Source of the DNA: Siphonodentalium dalli
Lineage: Eukaryota; Mollusca; Scaphopoda; Gadilida; Siphonodentaliidae
DNA length: 64,000 nucleotides
Direction: 5' to 3'
NCBI GenBank assembly: GCA_032622095.1
Contig: CP136061.1
Span: forward strand, 54,261,762-54,325,761
Shown piece by piece: positions 55,110 through 64,000 of the stretch. The stretch's first letter is position 1, and each line of letters opens with the position of its first letter. The notes beneath the pieces are model-generated. The model was not told the DNA's origin, did not search any database, and worked only from the letters and a program-made list of their open reading frames with translations. The translations under genes were made by a program, and so were the position numbers.

Positions 55110-55340
55110 CCTGCAAATTGGCAGACGACACACTGCATAATCAAAATGGTGAATATTGTGATGTACACCCATTGGGAACCTCAATCCGAGTCTGTCTCCC
55201 ATAGCAGATGAGGCCATGCAGAATGAGGTCCCCAGATGTTGAATTTGGTGATGCTAGCCCGCTATGCGGGATAGCGTCACTAAATTCACCCTCTGGGAAC
55301 CTCATTCTGCAAATGAGAGACACACTAAACTCAGACTTGG
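55110..55340. mobile_element. Nested-hairpin MITE (copy 5, right half)
   Basis: Contains the 'cccattgggaacctcaat' spacer and one complete GCAGAATGAGG hairpin (55217-55312) with the right end 'gagacacactaaactcag'. The left hairpin is missing. Confidence 0.65.
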
Positions 55341-56588
55341 TATCTGGGCATGGTTTTCAACTCCTTTCCAGGCATTGGTGATTTCAACATGCAGTGGAGT
55401 GATATCGCATTGAAATTAACCCTATCTCTGTACTCTCTTTCCTACATCCATAAACAGCAATAAATTACTCCTGCATAACAGGTTACGGGAGCAATTGCTC
55501 CCGCAATTCACAAATGAGTAAATGTTCATCTTATTGGTAAATTGAATAGTTATTACTGTATAATATATATTAACATTTTAATTTACAATGTACATGTTAT
55601 TGTTTCTACTTTGTGTTTGTGTTGATTTAAATTGTTATTCCCTGGGGTCTTATTACAATGAATGCCAAGTCAATTACTAGTAGGGTCCATGAAATTTTAT
55701 TAATAAATAATTCAATTAAAATAAATCTATGAAAACAATACTAGTAGCAGTTGTTGTACTATTTTCGGCATCAAGTTGCTCGAAATGCACAGCACTCAGG
55801 TGGTTTTTTTGTTTAAGTGCTGCTCCAGAGTCCATTTGGAAATAAAAGACTAACTGGCTGCCATTTCGTCAAACTGTTTTAAGGCTTTACCGGTAAGTTT
55901 TTTTCCAAACGCGGTCAGAATGCTTGGCGCATGCTTTACAATAAGCTTTCATGATGATTGTTTTGCCATCCCTGTACTCATTCTCATAACCAAAAGATAT
56001 TTTAAACGTCCATGATAGTTCGGAACATTGACAGGAAAACCATGATTATTATTTTTTTTTCAAAATGTGGGTGCGTTCGATATGGTTTGCCAGGGTTTCC
56101 GGTGAGAATACATTCCGGCCAGAAGTTCACACTAAAGCGCAGGTTTCCACTGTAAAAAAAGACGGGAGCGATACATCAAGCCAGGGAAATCGAAAATGCG
56201 GGCGCTGCCGGGCGCAAGCGCAATAGCGCCCACTGAGGAGGACTGCATAAAACTGGCAATGTCCTGATATGGCCTAGCAGCTTAAATGATACCAAACCCC
56301 AATAATTCAAACTCATACATTATGTATTGTCTGAACTTTTTTTGTTTTCTGCATTATTAAGCTCAGCCTGTTAAGCCCACAATCCTGTTTCAATTATTAA
56401 AGAAAATTTATTGCTGAATATTTCTTGAATTTCATTCCCAATATCCTGTTCTTCTCTTGAAATCAAAGTCTTCGTAATTACCAGAGTGTCTCATTGACGT
56501 CAGCCATACTGCTTGGTAATGCAAAGTCATGTTTTTACAACTTGCAATATCACGGTTCTTTAGTTGTCTGCCTGTCAGGGGAATAGGC
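55341..56588. other. Intergenic, nothing recognised
   Basis: About 1.25 kb of AT-rich sequence; 56156-56250 is more GC-rich (aaatgcgggcgctgccggg). No gene or element can be supported. Confidence 0.35.
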
Positions 56589-56790
56589 GCAAGCCTTGAA
56601 ATAGGGTGTCTGTCATTTGCAGAATGAGGTCCCCAGAGGGTGAATTTAGTGATGCTACCCCACTTACAACTCAGCAGAATGAGGTTCCCAGAGGGTGAAT
56701 TTGGTGATGCTAGCCTGCTATGCGGGGTAGCATCACTAAATTCACCCTCTGGGGACCTCATTCTGCAAATGACAGGCACCCTAGTTCAGC
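56589..56790. mobile_element. Nested-hairpin MITE (copy 6, short)
   Basis: The left hairpin is reduced to one arm (56619-56660); the right hairpin (56676-56764) is complete; ends read caagccttgaaatagg and gacaggcaccctag. Confidence 0.65.
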
Positions 56791-56831
56791 ACATTGATTT
56801 TGTTGTTACCAGCCTGAGGGATATGGGGATT

Positions 56832-57330
56832 TTTATGCCCCCATCCAAAAATGGGGTATATTGGATTAAATGTGTACATCCTTATGTCTGTCCATATGTC
56901 CATCCATCCATCCATGCATCCAGCCACTCATATCTCAACCAGGAGGGCTTTCAAAAGAGGGTTCATTGACGTTGTTCCCATTTTCTGTTCAAGAGTTATC
57001 CCACTTTGTTTATCTGAAAAATGTTGGATTTCCGTCAGCTCATATATCTCAACCATGGGTTATCGGATCTCGATGAAATTTTGTTTGCATATTTGGCATC
57101 AGTAGCTAGGGCTTTCAAAAGAGGTTTCATTGACGTTGTTCACATTCTCCATTCTGCTTTCCGACCTGCCCTTATTTCAATTTGTCACCATGGGGGTAAC
57201 CCAGCACCACGGGTGTGCAACCTCTTGTTTTGTTGGGTGTTTAGGGGTGGGTGGGTTGGGAAGGAGGTGGTTAAGCTGTCTACTCCCCTTTTACTTTGGC
57301 CAAATTTTTCAACCAAGAACAGAATTTCTT
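56832..57330 (+). mobile_element. Pearl-like element with (CCAT)n run
   Basis: Opens with a 'ccccatccaaaaatgggg' hairpin and 'tatattggattaaatgtg', followed by a (TCCA)n run near 56900-56925. Two monomers share 'agggctttcaaaagagg(g/t)ttcattgacgttgtt' (56944, 57108). Frames at 56851-57105 and 57021-57347 read through it. Confidence 0.6.
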
Positions 57331-57371
57331 GCTTGACTGTGCAATAGTTGGAAACTTCAGACTAATAGTAT

Positions 57372-57476
57372 AGTAATGCTCTAAGTAATCGACTCTTTAA
57401 CGACAGCAGAATTATGGGTAATTTTTCAGGATTTAGTCGGAAATATGGCTTGTTGCCATTCATCGGAAAGCTCTCC
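57372..57476. mobile_element. Half copy of the 210-bp palindromic MITE
   Basis: Only the left arm is present (agtaatgctctaagtaat to ggaaagctctcctcgag). The partner arm is absent, as if deleted at the centre. Confidence 0.7.
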
Positions 57477-57896
57477 TCGAGAACAGAATGTTAGGTGTGT
57501 ACTGGAAAATTGTGAACATAACAATAATTAGCTTTGAGACCAAATTTCCAGGTCTACCCCTTCTGCTGTCGGACTAAATATAGACAGTATCCATAGTATG
57601 AGTGGAAATTCAAAGTGACATGGCAATTAAAATTAGCTTGTGGTCACAGGCTACTGCCTGTTAAACCACCGGTGACCTATAGGAGATCAATGATTTACGT
57701 GACATGATGTCAATGCTTCCATTTCAACATTCCTGTAATTTTAGTAATTTGTCACGTTTTAGGTCCGGTCCTCAATGGTTACTTGGGACCTTAAATCCTT
57801 CCTAATCCAATTTACAAACCCAATAATGATTTGAGAAGATTGTTCATAGTGTGTGGGTTGGTAGTAAATTACTTGTTCAAGACTGAACAGGAGAAC
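57477..57896. other. Intergenic, nothing recognised
   Basis: No gene or element could be supported. Confidence 0.35.
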
Positions 57897-57900
57897 TTAA

Positions 57901-58247
57901 AGTGATGTGAAACACTTCGGTAGTGTGATCAAATAGAAATGGAGAAGTTTGCTCAAAGTTGTTATTTTTATGAATATTAATCCAAATTGACAACACACAT
58001 TGTCATTTATATGTATTAATTAAATGCAATGACTCTCGATGGCGAAATCGTTTGCGCTAGTTTATCGCCAATAGTTGTGTCCTGAATCTGATGTAAATAT
58101 TTACAATTGAGCGTATTTCAGACGATGTTTTCCATGGAGTGGTATGGTCGATTTCTTTTAAGTTTTCGACAATGTTAGTATAATGCTACATTCCCCAGGT
58201 AAGGCATATCACTTGAGTACACACCCGAACAAGTCCATAATATGTCT
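57901..58247. mobile_element. TTAA MITE, intact copy (AGTGATGTG / AGACATATT ends)
   Basis: TTAA at 57897-57900 and 58248-58251. The left end is AGTGATGTGAAACACTTC, the right end GTCCATAATATGTCT. It lacks long terminal inverted repeats but ends and target site agree with the copies at 18119 and 25246. Confidence 0.7.
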
Positions 58248-58408
58248 TTAAATGTATATTTTGCACTCATCAAACCGAATTTGTCACAATCACATTATTG
58301 TATTATAATATTATTGGGTATTTAATTTAATTACCCAGTTTCGCAAAAATGGTATCTGAAAGGTTACTGAGGTTTGCTGAATCTACAGTCCTAAATTAAA
58401 CTAGATAC

Positions 58409-58630
58409 CCCGGCGGCTCAGTTGGTAAGGTGCATGCCACATTAAGCAAACATATAAAGCTGTCCAGTGATGGTGAAGCTGGTTCATATCTAGATCATGT
58501 CATGAATATCTACTATGGCTTACACCCGTAGAGTTCATATTCCACCAGTAAAAAACCTTGGGAACTTTTTAAAGTTTTGACAAGGAACCTAATAAAGTTG
58601 ATAAAAATAACATGGGAAATATATTTCTTA
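58409..58630 (+). mobile_element. tRNA-derived SINE
   Basis: 'ggcggctcagttggtaagg' at 58412-58430 resembles a tRNA/RNA polymerase III A box and 'ggttcatatc' at 58481-58490 a degenerate B box. The spacing (about 50-60 bp) is wider than in a true tRNA and no cloverleaf forms, so this is a SINE head, not a tRNA gene. The tail boundary near 58630 is a guess. Confidence 0.6.
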
Positions 58631-58636
58631 GTTACA

Positions 58637-59834
58637 CCGTGGACACAAATTTGTCCGGAGTTTTTCTCAGTCGTTTTTTTATCAATTTAGACATCAACCA
58701 CCATGGGAACCTGTGCACCTGCGATTATGACGTCTGTCAGACTTGTTTTGGTGGAGTTATCCCCCCTTTTTCGACTTAGAAATTTTTCGCAACATGTATA
58801 ATTTTGTCCGAGCTTTTATTCCTACATTTTTAGGTCAATTTTTTTTAACTTGGCACAGATATTTAGTACTATGGGAACCTGTGCACCTGCAATTATGACG
58901 TCTGTCCAACATATTTTGGTGGAGTTATCCCCCTTTTTCAACTTAGATATTTTTTTGCAACATGCCTAATTTTGTCCGAGCTTTTATTCCTACATTTTTA
59001 GGTCAATGTTTTTATACCGTAACGAAGTTAGGGGGCGTATACTGGAGTCAGCTAGTCCGTCCGTCCGTCCGTCTCAGGTTTTCTCAGTCGTTTTTTGATC
59101 AATTTCCTTGAAACTTGGCACAGACATCAATCACCATGGGAACCTGTGCACCTGCGATTATGACGTCTGTCGGAACTTTTTTGTTTGAGTTATCCCCCTT
59201 TTTCGACTTAGAAAATTTTCGCAACATGTATACTTTTGTCCGAGCTTTTATTCCTACATTTTTAGGTCAATTTTTTAAAAACGTGGCACAGATATTTAGT
59301 ACCATGGGAACTTGTGCACCTGCGATTATGACGTCTGTCTGACATTTTTTGGTGGAGTTATCTCCCTTTTTTGACTTAGAAATTTTTTTGCAACATGCAT
59401 AATTTTGTCGGAGCTTTTATTCCTACATTTTTCTTTCAATGTTTTTTAATCTTGGCACTGATATTTAGTACCATGCGAACCTGTGCACCTGCGATTATGA
59501 CGTCTGTCCGACATTTTTTGTGTGGAGTTTTTCCCCTTTTTCGCAACATGCATAATTTTGTCCAACCTTTTATTCCTACATCTTTCGGTCAATAGGTTTA
59601 AGATTAGGGTTATGGTTGTACACCTGCAATGGGAACTGTTATTTTATTATTTTAACTAAATGTTTACTGACATGTGAAACATCATAGTATTTTAAAAACG
59701 GGGGGTATCCTTAGTCCCATTGGGACAGTCACACCTCTAGTTTTAACTAAATGTTTACTGACATGTGAAACATTTTAGTATTTTAAAAACACGGGGGTAT
59801 TCTTAGTCCCATTGGGAAAGTCACACCTCTAGTT
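58637..59834 (+). mobile_element. Two overlapping pearl-like P1 elements
   Basis: The first part (58637-59010) lacks its 5' hairpin and has two monomers. A second 5' end (ttataccgtaacgaagttagg, then the (TCCG)n run) starts near 59013, followed by three monomers. The 3' end occurs twice: CTAG at 59737-59740 and, after a 90-bp repeat, at 59829-59832. The frames at 59115 and 59395 are repeat read-through. Confidence 0.68.
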
Positions 59835-60350
59835 TATATCGGTTCCTATTCAACAATATTCAAGGCCCTGATTTTTTGTCAACTCAAATCTAATACCAGA
59901 CCCACAATTGTATTAAATGCGTCAAAGATGCGTCGTATGAAATAATTAGATGTGTGTCAGACGCACCACAGACGAATCTCCGTCCAATTCAGACGATTCT
60001 TCGTCGGTGATGTGTCTAAAATCCGTCTTTGTTTTATACAACGGATTTTTGATGATTCGAATCTAATACATGTTACCAGAAAAGCCGAAAGCTGCCGAAT
60101 TACCGAATGCAAATAATATGATAATTATATGATAATGAGGGAGTTCCCGATATCTGCGGAAATGCCCACATGACGTGATTTGTCTAACGCTCTCTTTATT
60201 ATAAAATTGTAGACATATATATGGTACATATAGCATGGCTTAGGTAACATTGTGCAAATTGTAATTATTAGAAATTATTCTGGTAGTTTGTTTTCTCAAC
60301 CAACAGGGGATGTCACATCTTATAATGGATATGGTACCACTGATTTATAA
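59835..60350. other. Intergenic, nothing recognised
   Basis: Contains repeated 'agacga(a/t)tc' phrases and a direct 'tc(a/g)aatctaatac' pair at about 59886 and 60058. An inverse of the same word appears at 62427. No gene. Confidence 0.35.
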
Positions 60351-60354
60351 TAAT

Positions 60355-61390
60355 TCATATATACCGGTATTCCTTATTATAAGGGGTAGGGGGTGGTAGC
60401 CTATGATTTATAATAATTCATATATACCGGTGTAACAGTTTATCTTACTCTAATCAAATTTTGCTCATATAAAGTTAATTTCTCGCCATTTCATGACTAT
60501 ATAAAGCAAATTAAACGATAGAATCATAAGGTAATATTTTGACATATTTATGCTATTATTGGGTTAAGTTAAACTTCAAAATAAAAAAAAAAAAAAAAAA
60601 AAAAAATAGTTTTCTCGGCATTTCTTACCATAATAATATAAAATAAGTGAGGGGAAAAAAAATGTATGAGTGGGGGGGAAGATACCCAGGGTGGGGGGGG
60701 GAAGATACCCCGGGGTATTTTGACTTAGAAAATCCCTGAAATTTGTTGTCCGGATGATAACTTTACTAGAGCTTATCAGATTCAATGATAATTTGGTATA
60801 TTACTTTCTCCCACCAAAACACAGGTCAAGTTCAAATTTGAGTTCCGTCCGCCAATTTTTACCAGAGTTATGCCCCTTTTTTTTACCAGTTTCCGCCGAC
60901 CCAAGAGAGGGCGTATGTTGCACGCCCAGCGTAGCTCTTATTATAAGGGATATGGGGTGATACCCTGATTTATAATAATTCATATATACATGTATTCCTT
61001 ATTATAAAGGGTAAGGGTGGTACCACTGATTTATAATAATTTAATATACCAGTATTCCTTATTATAAAGGGTAGGGGTTATAGTTGTGGTCTCTGATTTA
61101 TAATAATTTCTACCCGGTATATAACGTTATTCCTTATTATAAGGGTAGAGTGTGATAGCCTATGACTAAAATAATGCATATATACCGGTATTCCTTATAA
61201 GGGATAGGGGGTGGTACCACTGATTTATAATAATTCATATATACCAGTATTCCTCATTGTAAGGGGCAGGGGTTGTACCACTGATTTATACTAATTCATA
61301 TATACCGCTGTTCCTTATTATAAGGGGTAGAGGGTGGTAGTCTCTGATTTATAATAATTCATATATACCAGTATTCTTTATTATAACCTT
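60355..61390. repeat. Tandem array, about 75-80 bp unit, interrupted
   Basis: The unit reads 'gatttataataattcatatataccggtattccttattataagggg' with a 'taggggtggtaccact' segment. At least seven units lie at 60935-61390, and one or two at 60355-60431. The stretch 60432-60936 is inserted within one unit; it has an A24 run (60583-60606) and a P6-type pearl monomer (60735-60880). Confidence 0.7.
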
Positions 61391-63086
61391 ATATTTACAT
61401 GCATGGTATACATATACATGACAATGGGTTGCACGATACAACATTGATTTGTACTGTGCCTATTATAGTATTTTATAGCGCCTGCTCTCCCGTGGCGAAG
61501 CCGTGGAAGCGAAGCGACCTATGGTTTACGTATGCGAATATGAGATATACTAATCAACTTTTTCAGCCAACTCTAAACATAGATTGAACTTACCGAAAAT
61601 AGAATAATTTATTCATAACTCAGGGGTCAGCGGAGTCCAAAAAATTATTGTTGGCAGCGGCCACCATTTTGTGTTGATTAATACCACCTCGATATGTGTA
61701 GCCTAATTGGGCAAAATGCTCCAGGGCAAAAATAAAAAACTTTGTTCCGGCAAATATTAGCTATACTTCATCATATGTACATGTAGGAACATCATGCTCC
61801 TAAAGCCAATGATATTTAAAAAAAAATTAATGTAGATTAAACCGAAGCTATGGTTAACAAAAAGTAAAATTGCATGAAAAAGTTTTGTTTACATATTTTA
61901 TAAAATTATTAAAAATATTCGCCCCAAAAGAGGAATCTAGGGGCCTTACTGGCCGTTTAGATATTATCTTCTAATTTCTAACGGTATTTCCGCCGAAAAG
62001 ATTGATGAATTATTCGACAAACGGAAACTATAAGTTCCGATTGAAAGAGTCCTTTTAAGATTGCTTCTTGGGATCTTATATTTACATATACCGGTATATC
62101 ATTTTCTTGTGTCCCGTTACGGTTTATCATCAAATCCTTCTAAAGATAAAAATTCATCCGATAATCCCATGAACATGCAGTAACAAACGGGTGCAAATTA
62201 CGTTTACGTATGATCATATTATATCTATATGTACTATATACATCCTCATATACATGTGCACATATATATATTTGTGTGCAATCGCGCACATACATATAAT
62301 AATTTATACTGTATTTTAATATATATATGTATAACATACCAATATATGTAGGCCTCTATATCTACAAGTGACCATTTTGTGATGGTAACAGGGAGTGCAT
62401 GCACCTATAAATATATCAACCGATGTATTAGATTCGACATGACGAAGTTGCGTCTGTCTGAAACAAAATTGACCGCAGTCGCATCACCGATGGATTTAAT
62501 ACAATTAGATTCGAGTCGACATATATCCGTCGCTTAAACAGGCCTCAGGTGCTATTATGTTTTTTAATACAAGTTTATCACCAAAAGTAAACTGCAGATG
62601 ACCATTCTGGTCCAAGCCTGGGAGTGGAGAATTGTGATATGTATAAACTTCGCGGGTACATACTTCGTAATTTCGTAATTTATTACGATCGACTATCTGA
62701 GCGCTTCTCCACTTCTCATATGCCATCATGAACTTCTTCCTAATCTACTTGGGAATGCGAGTTGATTAGATTTTGAGGGGAATTGGTTCATTTGAGAGGA
62801 CTATACTGTCACTATAGGCAATCAATGGAGTGTTGGTTCTTCACTGGACACTTTTAAGAGGAATGTAAAGTGACCAGTATTTGATGCTGATTTATGTTAA
62901 ATTCTCCAGCGCATACCATATATAAATATTAATATTTAGAGCTGAGACCATGCGATACTTCTCAAATCTTAACATTTTGAAGATAAAAGTTTATAATTAT
63001 CAGTGTAAAGAGAATACAAATTAATTTGGGTGAAGGAGAAGATCGCTCAATCATTTCGACCATCCCGGGCACTTCGCACCCAAATA
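61391..63086. other. Intergenic, nothing recognised
   Basis: AT-rich, with an (AT)-rich run near 62230-62340. No frame has a recognisable domain, and no repeat partner was found apart from the short word noted at 59886. Confidence 0.35.
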
Positions 63087-63303
63087 CAGTAATGCCCTAT
63101 AAGTAATCGACTCCATAACCACAGCAGAATTATGTGTAACTTTTCAGGATTTAGTCGGAAATATGGCTTGTTGCCATTCATCGGAAAGCTCTCCCCGAGA
63201 GCTTTCCGATGAATGGCAAGAAGCCATATTTCCGACTAAAACCTGAAAAGTTACCCATGATAATTCTGCTGTGATTATGGAGTCGATTACTTAGGGCATT
63301 ACT
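63087..63303. mobile_element. Palindromic MITE copy 5, flanked by TA on the left
   Basis: CAGTAATGCCCTATAAG after TA (63085-63086), a complete pair of arms with centre ctctccccgagagc, and the end ttagggcattact. Small indels in the right arm (ccatgataattctg). Confidence 0.78.
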
Positions 63304-63541
63304 AAAAACTGTTGATATTGAGATATTCATCAAAGTTTGGTTCAAGATTTATCTTTCTTTGTTTATCATGAAATGTAAGTTGAGTTTATTGTCTGTGGGC
63401 CTGCCTGGCTTCATAAATCAGCTTTGGGTGTGGGACATGAATACGCTCAGCTTATTCTGTGGTATGCCACCTAGGGCCTAGGCATAATACACCACTATGT
63501 CATGGACCCTGGTAGTGGTGACTTACTCAGTGAGGCGCATT

Positions 63542-63981
63542 AAGCCAACGTAGTGTGTCTGTCATTGGCAGAATGAGGTCCCAGTGAGTGAAATTAGTGA
63601 TGCAATCCAGCACAGCAGGCTAGCATCACCAATTCACCCTCTGGGAACCTCATTCTGCTTAGGCCTCATCTTCTGGGAAGTATCTATAGTCTCAAATTAA
63701 CATTGTTTTTAGTTACTTGTTCCCTTCTATGAAGTTTCTATTTCCTCAAATTTGCAGAAGATAAAATGCATAATCGAGGTGACTAATTGCTGAACATCAG
63801 CAACTTCAACTAGGGAAATTCAATCTGATCCCATGTCTCCCATAACGTTTGAGGCCTAAGCAGAATGAGGTTCCCAGCTGGAGAATTTGGTGATGCTAAC
63901 CCGCTGTGTGGGATAGCATCACTAAATTCACCCTCTGGGGACCTCATTCTGCAAATGACAGACACACTATTTGCAGGCTTG
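63542..63981. mobile_element. Nested-hairpin MITE (copy 7)
   Basis: Hairpins at 63569-63658 and 63859-63955 inside the ends 'agtgtgtctgtcattgg' and 'caaatgacagacacact', closing with ttgcaggcttg. The right end is a very close match to the copy at 16263-16696. Confidence 0.75.
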
Positions 63982-64000
63982 GTCAACATAATCTATCCAG

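Noticed and set aside
58409-58490. tRNA gene
   Set aside because: A- and B-box-like words are present but spaced too far apart and no cloverleaf can be drawn; called a SINE head.

Overview
The window is a piece of an intron-rich, AT-rich animal nuclear genome. The only gene I can name is the 3' half of CCT2, the beta subunit of the cytosolic chaperonin CCT/TRiC, on the + strand. Seven coding exons (2132-2259, 4788-4891, 6170-6277, 9135-9275, 13289-13392, 14628-14727, 18540-18712) join in frame to 858 nt, giving 285 residues plus a stop. A family length of about 535 means roughly 250 N-terminal residues lie off the left edge. Many tandem-repeat elements carry (TCCG)n microsatellites, cores of about 140-170 bp monomers and 3' hairpins. 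These match the general plan of the bivalve 'pearl' elements and the related Helitron-derived HINE/DINE-1 elements, so a mollusc, probably a bivalve, is the best guess (inference, not proof).

Layout. From 1 to 19.6 kb: CCT2 exons separated by introns packed with transposable elements. These include a pogo/Tigger-like element, two pearl-like elements, a Helitron-like element starting 14 bp after a splice donor, TTAA-flanked MITEs, a 1362-bp Mutator-like element with a perfect 9-bp target duplication, and hairpin MITEs. From 19.6 to 50 kb: no recognisable gene; nested repeats dominate. There are two inverted pearl-like arrays with the same B-A-A trimer higher-order repeat, a 2.57-kb long-TIR element inserted in another pearl-like element, a Harbinger-like element, fold-back elements, and a strange element built from many copies of a short palindrome of the form AATTGCGCTTNAGC. 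From 50 to 64 kb: one candidate terminal exon of an unrecognised protein (50323-50457), a tyrosine recombinase remnant (54565-54816, minus strand) beside two hairpins whose stems differ completely yet both pair perfectly, a tRNA-derived SINE, and a tandem array near 61 kb.

Most open reading frames of 60-165 codons here are chance frames or read through tandem repeats, and are not annotated as genes. The most interesting points are the twin covarying hairpins next to the recombinase fragment, the palindrome-array element, a hairpin core shared by MITEs with different ends and different target duplications, and a CCT2 splice acceptor that abuts an apparent transposon 3' end. All element classifications rest on termini and target duplications seen by eye; no database search was possible.
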